Position numbers and translations under genes: made by a program. This document shows, in pieces, positions 27,749-37,544 of a DNA stretch of 64,000 nucleotides (positions are counted from its first letter, which is position 1; each line of letters opens with the position of its first letter). The stretch spans positions 62,001 to 126,000 of the forward strand of contig MPDE01000008.1 in the NCBI GenBank assembly GCA_001874335.1. The letters are read 5' to 3'. The notes beneath the pieces were generated by a model. The model was given only the letters and a program-made list of their open reading frames with translations. It searched no databases and had not been told where the DNA came from. Origin of the DNA: Bacteroidetes bacterium MedPE-SWsnd-G2. GTDB lineage: Bacteria > Bacteroidota > Bacteroidia > Flavobacteriales > Flavobacteriaceae.

Positions 27749-30700
27749 TTAATTGTTGATTTCTTGATTGGAATCGGTGGTTCTGATGTACGATGGTAGT
27801 TTTTCTTCGTCAGAATTATCTTCAACTTTAGTTTTGTTTTTGGAAGCTTTGTCTTTATTTTTTTTCGTGAAGATTATTTGAATCAATTCTTTGAAGGTGT
27901 CAAATTCTACATTATATGTTATCCCTACACCTTGGGTATAACCTATTTCTTCTCCAAAGTTTCTAATACTATTTTCTCTATTAAAAACCTTAGCAACTAG
28001 AGTTCCTTTTTCGTTAATTAGAATGTCCATTTGAACATCTCCACCAATTACGGTTTCGCTAACACCACCAACAGGTACTCCAACCTTTCCGTTTATTAAA
28101 ACACGGTCCGAAATATTGGTTTTAAACGTTAGTCCTAATTGGGTATCTGTTTGATACTCGGGTGTGTCTTCTTTGGCTTGAATGTTGACACCAACGACCA
28201 ATTTACCATCCTCATTTTCAAACCAGCTGTTAATCAAATTGTTTACACGGTCTTCGATTGTTCCGTAGGCGTTTGAGCCTAGGGCAGCATCATTTGCAAA
28301 GGTGCCTATGGCAAGAAGGTACAATGCTTGCCGTTCACGTTCTTCTTTGGATTCTAAACGGTACTGAAGCTCAGATTCTATAGTTGAGCCTGTATTGGGG
28401 AAATTAAAAGAAAACTCGGGGTTAGGTTGTTCTAATTGCCCAGTTAAATTAATGCCTACTTCTACAGGGATTCTTCTATTAATCGGACTATCTAGTAATA
28501 CTGAAGGATTGGCTTCTGTTTTATAAATTGCTTTAATATTGATTTGAGCATTTAAAGGGTCACCTTCCCATTCTAATTTTCCGCCTGGTTCTACATCAAA
28601 TTCTTTAAGAAAAAGTCCGCCATAAATAAAATTATAAGTGCCTTCAAACACTGAGAAATCACCCCACATATTAAATTTATCATTTGTGTTTATTTCAAAT
28701 AATAAATTGCCTTCCCCAATGCCTTTTATGGTACTACCTGTATTTTTATCGATTACAATTTCTATTTCGGCATCAGGAGTGACATCTAGATCAAAAGCTA
28801 ATTCTAAGCCAGAAACTTTGATGTCCTTTATTTCTTTACCTTGAGAGATAGCGTCCTTCTCTTCTTGAGTTAAAAAGTGTATGTATGAGTTGTCTCCAAA
28901 AGATTCGACATCATTTAAAGGGATTTTAAACACTGTTCCCTCTCCTGTTCGTCCTTCTACGTCAATTAGTAATTGGTCGGCGGGTCCAGTTATGTCTGCT
29001 CTACCATCTATAAATGCTGTTCCGTAATACAGTGATTCTTCAGAGTCTTTGGTGTTTAAAACCAATAACCTATCTGTAGTTAATTCTAACCCTAATTTCC
29101 AATCAGAAAAATTAGTATGCGCAACAAATCCATTTAGGTTGGCTTGCGAGAAGTATTCAGAATCTGTTAGCGTGTTATTTTGAAACAAAAACTGTTGTCC
29201 TTCTAATTTTACTTCAGAATCAAAATCGAAACTGTAATCGACATTTAAATAAGGGATAGTAAGTCCTGCGTTATTTAGTATTAAACTTCCTGTGATATCA
29301 GGTTTCTCCAATGCCCCTGTTACTTTAGCGTTTCCAGTTGCATCGCCTCTAATGTTGGTGATGACGCCTTCCCCAAAAGGGTTTAAGGGATTTAGTATAA
29401 ATTCATTTAAATAAATGTCTAAATCAATATTCGAGTTGTTGTTACTTAAATCTATGGTTCCTTTGGCATCTAAAGATTTCATGATGTTGTTTTCGAGGGT
29501 AACATCTACCGTGTAATTGGTTAGAGATTGATTTCCTTCTATTTTAGTTTTCAAATCTCCAAGCTCGTAATCGTTGGCCTCAAAATCACTAATGGATAAG
29601 TTAGAATATGGTAAAAAGATGTCGTTTTTTTGAATCAATTCAAGCTTACCGTTAATAGTTCCTGCAAGTTTTAAGCTGTCTATTGGCGGAGTGATTTTTA
29701 CCAGATCTACATCTTTAAAATTTAAGGATATGTTTTTAGCTGTATCCCTCACAAAGCCTTTTAACTCCATGTCTTCTCCCCGATGACTCATGACAATTTT
29801 CTCTAAGTCAATATTCTTAAACTCACGATCGAAAACAATTTTGTTTTGTTTGTTTTCTTCTCTGTTGATATACCAGTCGTTTTCCTTAAAAGTAATGTCC
29901 GATTTTTTAAACCCTAATACAGATTTGTTGTCTTCGTTTATGGTATAAAATAAGTTGATGTCATAAAAGTCGTCATTGTACTTACCACCTTGGAATTCAG
30001 ATTTAATAAATAAGGTGTCTCTTAAGGTAACATTGATAAGATTAAATTTTGAAACATCATAGTACTTTGTGTTTACAGAATCTATACCAATATATGTGTT
30101 ATAAAGTGGGTTGCTGTTATCAATTTGAAGATCGATATCACTGGCAAAATAATCAAGGATTTTAATTTTTGGAGATTTAAAATTAAGTCTAAATCCTTCT
30201 TCATTAGTTTCAATACGCCCTTTAAGTGTTGTGTTTAAACCAATATTTATGTCGTGATAAAAAACTTCAGCAATTTTAGAATTTATGATGAAATTAAAGT
30301 TTAAATACTGATTTTCTTCTGCAATATGAGGTTCATAATTACTGTAGATGTAGCCTAACGAGTTTTCAATTAAGCGGGGCACATCTCTCACCTTAAAATG
30401 ACCTTGCACTTGCCCTTGAATAATATCAGGTGAATTAATGGTGATTAAACGTTCCTTACCTTCAAATACTGAAGTTATTGTAAAGTCTTCAAAAAAGTAA
30501 TGACCATATTCATTTTCATAGGTCGTGTTTTTAACTACAACAGTTCCTCTCGAGTTGTCTATAGTAGAACCTGTAACAGACATGTTAATGTTACCTTTAA
30601 AAATAGATAGCTCGTCATTAGACGTAAAGTTTAGTGTTTTTAAATCGGCGTATTCAACATTTGCATTAAAATTAAAGACGTTTTCAGTTTTGGTTAAATC

Positions 30701-32155
30701 TGCTAACCCATCAAACTTAAGTCTGAAATTTTCGTCATTGGAAATTAATACACCATTAAAAATATTATTACCCAATTGCCCAGAAATACTTAAATCTTGA
30801 TAATTGTATGCGTTGTATTCTATGCTACTAACGGTACCTAATACTTGGGTGTCTAAGTTTTCAAGAGTAAAGCCATTGCCATCTACTTCTATATTAAAAC
30901 TTGCCAAGTTTACATCTGGATTACCAATAAATTGTCCTAAATCAAATTCTTCAAAAATGATATTTCCCTTATAGCTTGAATTGTCAATTTCATTAACCCT
31001 AATCATATCCAAATTAGCATTTATAAACCCTAATTCGGTAACTAAATCTAAGTCGGCAGCCACAGTTGTATTGGTTACAGCAGTTGTGCCCTGAAGGGTA
31101 AACTTTCCTAATTTATCGAATATTGAAGGAATACTTTTTCCTAATACATTAGGGAGTAGCTCATTTAAATCTATGTAGCTTGAAGTTAATCTTTCAAAAT
31201 CGCCATCCATTGAAAAATCGTTTTCAGCTTTGCTAAATAAGTTTTTGAAATTTAAATCCCCGACTATTTTGGTTGAGTTTCCAGATTTTAAATTTAGGTT
31301 GGTAGCAGAAAGGTTATTTAAGGTCCCTGATAAATCGGCATTAAATTCTGTCGATTGATTTTTACCAAATTCGTTATAGAAGACATTTAGTTCATCAAGT
31401 GAAACCTTAGAGTCTCTAAAACTAGCTTTTACATTTACTTTATTAGAGAAATCTTTAAAATCTTTTCTATCGTAATCAAACTGCAAACGTCCCGCTAAGT
31501 TTGAATTAGGTGTTTTAATCTTTAAGTTTTCAAAAGACATTTTAGTCAATGTATATTGAAAATTAGTAGACATCCTTTCAATTCGCAAACCTCTACTATC
31601 TGTGAAAGACAATTGATTTATTCGTGCACTTACATCACTTCCGTTTATTAAAAAATCGGTAGCATTTATATCTAAATCAACAAACTCAAAAATATCTCTT
31701 GTTTCAGTGTTTTCATCAATTAGCCTAAAAGTACCACCATTAATAGAAACATCACTTGAAGACATAAGAAAGTTACTCTTACCAGTTCTTGGTTTATCGT
31801 CGTCGAAACTCGCTACAAAAACATCGAGATTAGCATCTTGCTCGCCTTCATATGTTTTTACATTAAAAACTAAACCATCAATATTAATATCGCCAAAAGT
31901 TAATCTGCTTTCAAATAATTTCTTAAAGTTTAATATAGAGGTGTTTAATTTTTCAATTGCAATAAGCGTATCTTGATGGTGGTCCTCGATATAAATTTGT
32001 TCGACTTTTACGTCTCCATTAAGCTGAAGGCCTAATTTGTTTATATTAATATTAGTGTTGAAGTCCTTATTTAACCTATCGGTAGCATATTTACCAAGGC
32101 CAGTTTGTACCGCAGGAATTGAAAAAACAAGAAATAGTATGATGATAAGCAGCAA
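27749..32155 (-). CDS. tamB: TamB-like translocation/assembly protein (AsmA/DUF490 family)
   Basis: The 1468-residue-plus protein has one N-terminal membrane helix (LLIIILFLVFSIPAVQTGLGKY) and then over a thousand residues of repeating beta-strand pattern typical of periplasm-spanning bridge proteins. The conserved TamB/DUF490 domain fills the C-terminal third (NAGLTIPYLNVDYSF; VFEGTYNFIYGGLFLKEFDVEPGG; the NPEFSFNFPNTG block). TamB-type proteins carry phospholipid or help outer-membrane protein assembly. The start is unusual: the frame is open up to a TAA at 32207-32209 but has no ATG or GTG there. TTG at 32155 starts inside the helix; an ATA or ATC start near 32206-32198 would add RIKKFLKIVSKIVGI, the basic flank expected before such a helix. 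Confidence 0.88.
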   Translation of the reverse strand: MLLIIILFLVFSIPAVQTGLGKYATDRLNKDFNTNININKLGLQLNGDVKVEQIYIEDHHQDTLIAIEKLNTSILNFKKLFESRLTFGDINIDGLVFNVKTYEGEQDANLDVFVASFDDDKPRTGKSNFLMSSSDVSINGGTFRLIDENTETRDIFEFVDLDINATDFLINGSDVSARINQLSFTDSRGLRIERMSTNFQYTLTKMSFENLKIKTPNSNLAGRLQFDYDRKDFKDFSNKVNVKASFRDSKVSLDELNVFYNEFGKNQSTEFNADLSGTLNNLSATNLNLKSGNSTKIVGDLNFKNLFSKAENDFSMDGDFERLTSSYIDLNELLPNVLGKSIPSIFDKLGKFTLQGTTAVTNTTVAADLDLVTELGFINANLDMIRVNEIDNSSYKGNIIFEEFDLGQFIGNPDVNLASFNIEVDGNGFTLENLDTQVLGTVSSIEYNAYNYQDLSISGQLGNNIFNGVLISNDENFRLKFDGLADLTKTENVFNFNANVEYADLKTLNFTSNDELSIFKGNINMSVTGSTIDNSRGTVVVKNTTYENEYGHYFFEDFTITSVFEGKERLITINSPDIIQGQVQGHFKVRDVPRLIENSLGYIYSNYEPHIAEENQYLNFNFIINSKIAEVFYHDINIGLNTTLKGRIETNEEGFRLNFKSPKIKILDYFASDIDLQIDNSNPLYNTYIGIDSVNTKYYDVSKFNLINVTLRDTLFIKSEFQGGKYNDDFYDINLFYTINEDNKSVLGFKKSDITFKENDWYINREENKQNKIVFDREFKNIDLEKIVMSHRGEDMELKGFVRDTAKNISLNFKDVDLVKITPPIDSLKLAGTINGKLELIQKNDIFLPYSNLSISDFEANDYELGDLKTKIEGNQSLTNYTVDVTLENNIMKSLDAKGTIDLSNNNSNIDLDIYLNEFILNPLNPFGEGVITNIRGDATGNAKVTGALEKPDITGSLILNNAGLTIPYLNVDYSFDFDSEVKLEGQQFLFQNNTLTDSEYFSQANLNGFVAHTNFSDWKLGLELTTDRLLVLNTKDSEESLYYGTAFIDGRADITGPADQLLIDVEGRTGEGTVFKIPLNDVESFGDNSYIHFLTQEEKDAISQGKEIKDIKVSGLELAFDLDVTPDAEIEIVIDKNTGSTIKGIGEGNLLFEINTNDKFNMWGDFSVFEGTYNFIYGGLFLKEFDVEPGGKLEWEGDPLNAQINIKAIYKTEANPSVLLDSPINRRIPVEVGINLTGQLEQPNPEFSFNFPNTGSTIESELQYRLESKEERERQALYLLAIGTFANDAALGSNAYGTIEDRVNNLINSWFENEDGKLVVGVNIQAKEDTPEYQTDTQLGLTFKTNISDRVLINGKVGVPVGGVSETVIGGDVQMDILINEKGTLVAKVFNRENSIRNFGEEIGYTQGVGITYNVEFDTFKELIQIIFTKKNKDKASKNKTKVEDNSDEEKLPSYIRTTDSNQEINN

Positions 32156-32194
32156 TATAATGCCGACTATTTTGGATACTATTTTTAAAAATTT

Positions 32195-32223
32195 TTTGAT
32201 ACGTATTTAAAATTATAACTTTG
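32195..32223 (+). promoter_or_regulatory. Promoter of tsaD
   Basis: TTTG at 32195-32198 and TAACTTTG at 32216-32223 are spaced 17 nt, within the range accepted for flavobacterial promoters (TTG-N17-23-TANNTTTG). The transcript would begin about 30 nt before the tsaD ATG. A single TACGTA (32200-32205) lies in the spacer. Confidence 0.6.
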
Positions 32224-32261
32224 AAGCCAAATTTAACAATAATTGTGCCTAATATTTCTTT

Positions 32262-33284
32262 ATGGCTTCAGAAAATATTTATATTCTTGGAATAGAGTCT
32301 TCATGCGATGATACAGCAGCCGCTGTTATGTGTAACGGAAAGATTTTAAGTAATGTTGTAGCGAGTCAAAAGATTCATGAAGAATATGGTGGTGTTGTGC
32401 CCGAATTGGCTTCAAGAGCACACCAGCAAAACATAGTTCCAGTAGTCCATCAAGCATTAAAACAAGCGGGTGTTGCTAAAGAACAATTGCATGCCATCGC
32501 CTTTACCCGTGGCCCTGGGTTAATGGGGTCTTTATTGGTTGGGACTTCTTTTGCAAAATCATTGGCTTACGGATTAAATATTCCTTTAATTGATGTGAAT
32601 CATATGCAAGGGCATATTCTGGCTCATTTTATAGAGGAAGATGGTTTTAAAAAACCACCTTTTCCTTTTTTAGCAATGACCATTTCTGGAGGACATACTC
32701 AAATAGTTAAGGTGATAAATCACTTTGATATGGAGGTGATAGGAGAAACTATAGATGATGCCGTTGGAGAAGCCTATGATAAAAGTGGAAAAATTCTTGG
32801 TTTAGGTTACCCAGCCGGACCCGAAATTGATAGAAGAGCTCAATTGGGAAATCCAAAGGCATTTACATTTTCAAAACCAAAGGTAAAAGGACTCGATTTT
32901 AGTTTTTCAGGATTGAAAACGGCTATCTTATATTTTATTCAGCGTGAAGTAAAAAAGAATCCGGATTTTATTTCAGAAAATCTTAATGATATCTGTGCTT
33001 CTATTCAATATACAATTATTGGTATTTTAATAGACAAACTAAAATTAGCGACTAAACAAACAGGGATTAGTCATATTGCCATTGGTGGTGGTGTTTCTGC
33101 AAACTCTGGAATTAGAAAGGCTTTAAAAGATGGAGAGTCTAAATTTGGCTGGACAACCTATATTCCTAAATTTGAATTCACTACTGATAATGCAGCTATG
33201 ATTGCAATTGTTGGGCATTTAAAATATTTGAATAATGATTTTGCAGATGCCGATGTTATGGCTTCAGCGCGATTAAAAATATAA
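32262..33284 (+). CDS. tsaD: tRNA N6-adenosine threonylcarbamoyltransferase
   Basis: The 340-residue ASKHA-fold enzyme transfers threonylcarbamoyl to A37 of ANN-reading tRNAs with TsaB and TsaE. Signatures are YILGIESSCDDTAAAVM at the start, the metal-binding NHMQGHILAHF (about residue 113) with both histidines, TISGGHTQIV, and GGGVSANSGIRKAL. Full length. Opposite in direction to tamB and followed by rsmE after 77 nt. Confidence 0.97.
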   Translation: MASENIYILGIESSCDDTAAAVMCNGKILSNVVASQKIHEEYGGVVPELASRAHQQNIVPVVHQALKQAGVAKEQLHAIAFTRGPGLMGSLLVGTSFAKSLAYGLNIPLIDVNHMQGHILAHFIEEDGFKKPPFPFLAMTISGGHTQIVKVINHFDMEVIGETIDDAVGEAYDKSGKILGLGYPAGPEIDRRAQLGNPKAFTFSKPKVKGLDFSFSGLKTAILYFIQREVKKNPDFISENLNDICASIQYTIIGILIDKLKLATKQTGISHIAIGGGVSANSGIRKALKDGESKFGWTTYIPKFEFTTDNAAMIAIVGHLKYLNNDFADADVMASARLKI

Positions 33285-33361
33285 TATTCGCTTTCATTTA
33301 AAATTAGTACTATTTTTACCTTATAGGCATTACGCCATAATCTGTATTGTAACCTTATTTC

Positions 33362-34069
33362 ATGCAACTATTTTATAATTCAAGCATTACTCATTCGCAA
33401 TCTGAAATCCAGTTTTCTAAAGAAGAAAGCAAACATATTGTAAAGGTATTACGTAAAAAGGAAGGTGATATTTTACATATCACTAACGGAAAAGGACAGT
33501 TGTTTCAAGTAGAATTAGGTATAGCAGATGTGAAAAACTGCTTGGGGCAAATTGTATCAACCGAGGATCAAGAAAAAAGAGAGTATGCTGTACATTTGGT
33601 TGTTGCTCCTACAAAAATGAATGATCGATTTGAGTGGTTTTTAGAAAAAGCAACCGAAATTGGTGTGGATACCATTACTCCTATTTTGTGTGATCATAGC
33701 GAACGAAAAATTATCAAAGCAGAGCGTTTTGAGAAAATTATAGTTTCGGCAATGAAACAATCTTTAAGTTGTTATTTGCCAAAATTAAACCCGTTAATTG
33801 GCTTTAATGAATTCATTTCAACTGTAGATTCTGACCACAAATTTATTGCCCATTGTGAAGATGGTGATAAATCTACATTATTCAATTCTATTAAATCAAA
33901 ATCAAATATTTGTATTTTGATTGGTCCTGAAGGAGATTTTAGTATTAACGAAATAGAGAAAGCAATTTCTGCTGGATTTAAACCAGTGAGTTTAGGTGAA
34001 AGTAGATTACGTACAGAAACTGCAGCAATTGTAGCATGTCACACAGTTGCCTTAAAAAACGACAATTAA
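33362..34069 (+). CDS. rsmE: 16S rRNA (uracil-1498-N3)-methyltransferase
   Basis: The 235-residue SPOUT-fold enzyme methylates U1498 of 16S rRNA. An N-terminal PUA-like domain (KEESKHIVKVLRKKEGDILHITNGKGQ) precedes the knot: KATEIGVDTITPILCDHSERK, then ILIGPEGDFSINEIEKAI and SLGESRLRTETAAI, which bind S-adenosylmethionine. Two nucleotides separate its stop from the ATG of the DUF4159 gene, so translation is probably coupled. Confidence 0.95.
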   Translation: MQLFYNSSITHSQSEIQFSKEESKHIVKVLRKKEGDILHITNGKGQLFQVELGIADVKNCLGQIVSTEDQEKREYAVHLVVAPTKMNDRFEWFLEKATEIGVDTITPILCDHSERKIIKAERFEKIIVSAMKQSLSCYLPKLNPLIGFNEFISTVDSDHKFIAHCEDGDKSTLFNSIKSKSNICILIGPEGDFSINEIEKAISAGFKPVSLGESRLRTETAAIVACHTVALKNDN

Positions 34070-34071
34070 TT

Positions 34072-34713
34072 ATGAAGTATACTATATTTTGTTTACTCTT
34101 TTGCTTGAGTTCTTTCATGTTTTCTCAGGACATAGCGGTTTTAAAGTATGGCGGTGGTGGAGATTGGTACAGTAACCCTACGGCCTTAAAAAACTTGATA
34201 AGTTTTTGTAATACGAATATTAAAACCAATATGAATTCTAAGCCTCAAACTGTTGAAGTTGGAAGTATCGATATATTTCAATTTCCTTATTTGCATATGA
34301 CAGGGCATGGAAATGTGTTTTTTACTGAATCTGATGCCGAAAATCTTAGAAGTTATTTGCTATCAGGAGGATTTCTTCATATTGATGATAATTATGGAAT
34401 GGAACCTTTTATCAAAAAAGAATTAGTAAAAGTGTTTCCTGATAAAGAATTAATAGAATTACCGTTTGACCATCCAATTTTTAATGTAGAATACCAATTT
34501 AAGAATGGATTACCAAAAATACATGAGCATGATGGAAAGAAGCCGCAAGCCTATGGCATATTTCATGAGGATAGACTTCTATTGCTTTTTACTTTTGAAA
34601 GTGATTTAGGAGATGGTTGGGAAGATGCCGAAGTGCATAATGACCCTGAAGAAGTGAGGTTAAAAGCATTACAAATGGGGGCAAATATTATTAAATACGC
34701 TTTCGAAAACTAA
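34072..34713 (+). CDS. Secreted DUF4159 protein
   Basis: The ATG at 34072 yields a signal peptide (MKYTIFCLLFCLSSFMFSQ) and a 213-residue product; a longer frame from 34036 would bury it behind a tail overlapping rsmE. The mature protein matches DUF4159: LKYGGGGDWYSNPTALKNLI, PYLHMTGHGNVFFTESDAENLRSYL, GGFLHIDDNYGMEPFIKKEL, and a closing ANIIKYAFEN. The fold is thought to be a flavodoxin/ThuA-like alpha/beta domain; no catalytic role is established. It probably acts in the periplasm. The neighbours are RNA-modification genes, so the placement gives no functional clue. Confidence 0.85.
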   Translation: MKYTIFCLLFCLSSFMFSQDIAVLKYGGGGDWYSNPTALKNLISFCNTNIKTNMNSKPQTVEVGSIDIFQFPYLHMTGHGNVFFTESDAENLRSYLLSGGFLHIDDNYGMEPFIKKELVKVFPDKELIELPFDHPIFNVEYQFKNGLPKIHEHDGKKPQAYGIFHEDRLLLLFTFESDLGDGWEDAEVHNDPEEVRLKALQMGANIIKYAFEN

Positions 34714-34723
34714 TTACATTAAA

Positions 34724-35227
34724 GTGCAGTTAAATCATTATAATTCAAAATTTAAACAACAGTTGTTTCCGCTGACTGTGGTTGCCGATAATATAAATAA
34801 CGCACCAAATATTGGTAGTTTGTTTAGGACTTGTGACGCCTTTGGAGTGCATCAATTGGTTTTATGTGGTGGCAATATTGAATTGGGTAGAAAAATGACC
34901 AAAACATCGCGTTCTACTGAGAAAAACGTAAATTTTTCTATTGAGGAAAATGCTTTAACTGTTGTCAAAGAATTGAAACAAAAAGGAGCAAAAATTATTG
35001 GATTAGAAATCACATCTAAAAGTATTTCTGTTCAAAATTTAGATGTTAGAAAAGAAAAGAACCTTGTAATTATTGTAGGTAGTGAGAAATTTGGTATTTC
35101 AGAGCAGCTTTTAGAGTTGTGTGATGAAGTTGTTCATATCGATATGTTTGGTCAAAATAGCAGTATGAATGCTGTTCAAGCAACGAGTATTGCGCTTTAT
35201 GAGATTACAAAGCAACTTTCTTCTTAG
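34724..35227 (+). CDS. SpoU/TrmH-family RNA methyltransferase
   Basis: The 167-residue SPOUT methyltransferase starts at a GTG (34724) and lacks an extra N-terminal RNA-binding domain. It has motif 1 NAPNIGSLFRTCDAFGV, motif 2 LVIIVGSEKFGISE and motif 3 HIDMFGQNSSMNAVQATSIALYE. The target is a tRNA or rRNA ribose 2'-O position, not identifiable here. Ten nucleotides behind the DUF4159 gene. Confidence 0.9.
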   Translation: MQLNHYNSKFKQQLFPLTVVADNINNAPNIGSLFRTCDAFGVHQLVLCGGNIELGRKMTKTSRSTEKNVNFSIEENALTVVKELKQKGAKIIGLEITSKSISVQNLDVRKEKNLVIIVGSEKFGISEQLLELCDEVVHIDMFGQNSSMNAVQATSIALYEITKQLSS

Positions 35228-35266
35228 AACTTTTATATCTTTAAAAACAATATTAAAAACCAATCA

Positions 35267-36355
35267 TTGAAAGCACAAGACATTACAAAAGGAATTTTAG
35301 GCGCGATAGGTACTATACTCGCAATAGTAATTGTAGGTTACTTTTTAGTTCAAATTCAATCGGTATTAGTATATATTGCTATTGCCGGTATTACTGCATT
35401 AATTGGAAGACCGTTAGTAAATATCTTTAATAAGAAACTAAAATTTAATCTCACCATATCGGTTGTAATTACCATTTCCTTGTTTGTTGGGCTTTTAATT
35501 GGGTTAATAAGTCTGTTTGTGCCACTTATAGTAGAGCAAGGTCAAAACTTGTCTCTTTTGGATATTGAAAGTGTTAAAGGGAATATGAATGAGGTATATA
35601 AGCAGTTTATCTCCTATTTCAATTTAAAGGATGTAAATGTTAGTGATAAATTACAAGATTCTAATCTTTGGTCAAAAGTAAATTTAAACCTTATTCCAGA
35701 ATTGTTAAACTCGGTGATTGGTGGTTTTGGTAGCTTTAGTATTGGTCTATTTTCAGTAATGTTTATTACGTTTTTCTTTTTAAAAGATGGTGGTTCTATC
35801 GAGTCTGGAGTGATGTCTTTGCTTAAAACAAAAGATCGTCATCACTGGCAAAATTCTTTTCACAAAATTAAAAATTTCCTTTCCAGATACTTTGTTGGGT
35901 TGATTATTCAAATCAGTATTCTGTTTGTTATTTACACGATTACATTACTTATTGTTGGCATTGATAACGCCATTGTGATTGCTTTTTTATGTGCCTTATT
36001 AAATCTAATACCATATTTAGGGCCGCTTATTAGTGCTATTTTAATGTGCTTTTTAACTATGACCAGTAATTTAGGTGCTGGTTTTAGTGAGGTGATTTTG
36101 CCTAAAACTATTTATGTAATGATAGGATTCGGAATTGGTCAATTGGTTGATAACTTCTTTAGTCAGCCTTTTATCTTTTCAAAAAGTATGAAATCTCACC
36201 CTTTAGAAATTTTCCTGGTAATTCTAATTTCAGGGATTTTATTTGGGGTTGTTGGTATGGTTATAGCTGTTCCTTCTTTTACGGCTATAAAGGTGATTTT
36301 AAAAGAGTTTTTGTCTGAAAATAAAGTTGTTCAACAACTTACAAAAGATTTATAG
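35267..36355 (+). CDS. AI-2E-family membrane permease
   Basis: The 362-residue inner-membrane protein has about eight hydrophobic segments and the family's conserved GGFGSFSIGLFSVMFITFFFLKDGGS region and C-terminal NLIPYLGPLISAI / FSKSMKSHPLEIFLVILISGILFG blocks. Members export diverse small molecules or Na+/H+; autoinducer-2 export in one member gave the name. The start is a TTG at 35267, since no ATG precedes the first helix. 39 nt follow the methyltransferase stop. Confidence 0.9.
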   Translation: MKAQDITKGILGAIGTILAIVIVGYFLVQIQSVLVYIAIAGITALIGRPLVNIFNKKLKFNLTISVVITISLFVGLLIGLISLFVPLIVEQGQNLSLLDIESVKGNMNEVYKQFISYFNLKDVNVSDKLQDSNLWSKVNLNLIPELLNSVIGGFGSFSIGLFSVMFITFFFLKDGGSIESGVMSLLKTKDRHHWQNSFHKIKNFLSRYFVGLIIQISILFVIYTITLLIVGIDNAIVIAFLCALLNLIPYLGPLISAILMCFLTMTSNLGAGFSEVILPKTIYVMIGFGIGQLVDNFFSQPFIFSKSMKSHPLEIFLVILISGILFGVVGMVIAVPSFTAIKVILKEFLSENKVVQQLTKDL

Positions 36356-36362
36356 TAAAACT

Positions 36363-37544
36363 TTGAATAAGCGTATTTTAAGTGTTGAAATTCAAGAATT
36401 TATAAATGTAAATATAAATTCAAACATTAGTAATTTAGTTTTAAAAGGTTCACCTTTTCTGGATGTCCCAATGCAATTGTTAATTGAGCAGATTGAAGCC
36501 AAAAAACGATGTGAAACTAAACTTTCAAATTGGTTTAATACACCTTCCATATATTATCCCAACAAGTTAAATATTGAACAAACCTCTTCAGAAATTACTG
36601 CTTCCTTTAAAAGTGAATTAATGCAGGGAAAATCTATTATTGACTTAACTGGAGGTTTTGGAGTTGATTGCTTCTATTTTTCAAAACGATTTAATTCTGT
36701 AATACATTCAGAAATAAATCCTGAGCTTTCAGAAATTGTTGAACATAATTACAAAGCTCTTGGAGTAACTAATATTGAATGTGTTTCTGGGGACGGAATT
36801 GAAGTCTTAAAAACAACTCCTCAAAATTTTGATTGGATTTATATTGATCCATCAAGGCGTCATGAATCAAAGGGAAAGGTGTTTTTCTTGAAAGATTGTC
36901 TTCCAAATGTTCCAGAACATATAAATATGTTGGTAGAGAAGTCTGAAAACATAATGATTAAAACCTCTCCTTTACTTGATATTTCTTCTGGTTTAGAGGA
37001 GTTGTCTTACGTAAAAGATATTTATATAGTTGCCGTTAATAACGAGGTAAAAGAGCTATTGTGGTGTATTAAAAAGGGCTTTGAAGGTGATGTAAAATTA
37101 CATACTTGTAATTTGAGTAGTAAAGGTAATGAGTTCTTTTCGTTTTATAAAAACGAAGAACCATCATCTCATGTGCAATTAGGGGAACCAAAAACTTACC
37201 TTTATGAGCCTAATGCTAGCATTTTAAAAAGCGGTGGATTCAAGGTTATTTCAAAAGCCTTTCCAATTGATAAATTGCATTTGCATTCTCATTTGTATTC
37301 GGGAGATCAACTGATCGATTTTCCTGGACGAAAATTCAAAATACTTGACGTTTTACCTTATTCTAAGTCTGTTTTGAAAAAAGAACTGCCTAAGAAAGCA
37401 AATGTGACTACTCGAAATTTTCCTGAACGCGTAGATGTTATTCGGAAAAAGTATAAAATTAAAGATGGAGGTTCTACTTACCTATTCTTTACAACCTTAA
37501 TGGACAATAGTAAGGTGGTTTTATGTTGTGAAAAATGTAATTAA
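36363..37544 (+). CDS. THUMP-like class I SAM-dependent methyltransferase (PG_1098 type)
   Basis: The 393-residue protein has a ferredoxin-like N-terminal region, a Rossmann methyltransferase core (SIIDLTGGFGVDCFYFSKRF for SAM binding, FDWIYIDPSRR as the catalytic DPP-like motif, about residue 155) and a C-terminal THUMP-like domain with the FPGRKFKILDVLPYSK block. It is probably an RNA methyltransferase of Bacteroidota. I chose the TTG at 36363 (MNKRILSVEIQEF), 7 nt behind the permease stop, over 36327, which overlaps the permease. Its 3' end overlaps the convergent ychJ-like gene by 4 nt. Confidence 0.85.
   Translation: MNKRILSVEIQEFINVNINSNISNLVLKGSPFLDVPMQLLIEQIEAKKRCETKLSNWFNTPSIYYPNKLNIEQTSSEITASFKSELMQGKSIIDLTGGFGVDCFYFSKRFNSVIHSEINPELSEIVEHNYKALGVTNIECVSGDGIEVLKTTPQNFDWIYIDPSRRHESKGKVFFLKDCLPNVPEHINMLVEKSENIMIKTSPLLDISSGLEELSYVKDIYIVAVNNEVKELLWCIKKGFEGDVKLHTCNLSSKGNEFFSFYKNEEPSSHVQLGEPKTYLYEPNASILKSGGFKVISKAFPIDKLHLHSHLYSGDQLIDFPGRKFKILDVLPYSKSVLKKELPKKANVTTRNFPERVDVIRKKYKIKDGGSTYLFFTTLMDNSKVVLCCEKCN

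Noticed and set aside
34036-34071. Longer start of the DUF4159 gene overlapping rsmE
   Set aside because: The ATG at 34072 gives a clean signal peptide directly at the N-terminus.
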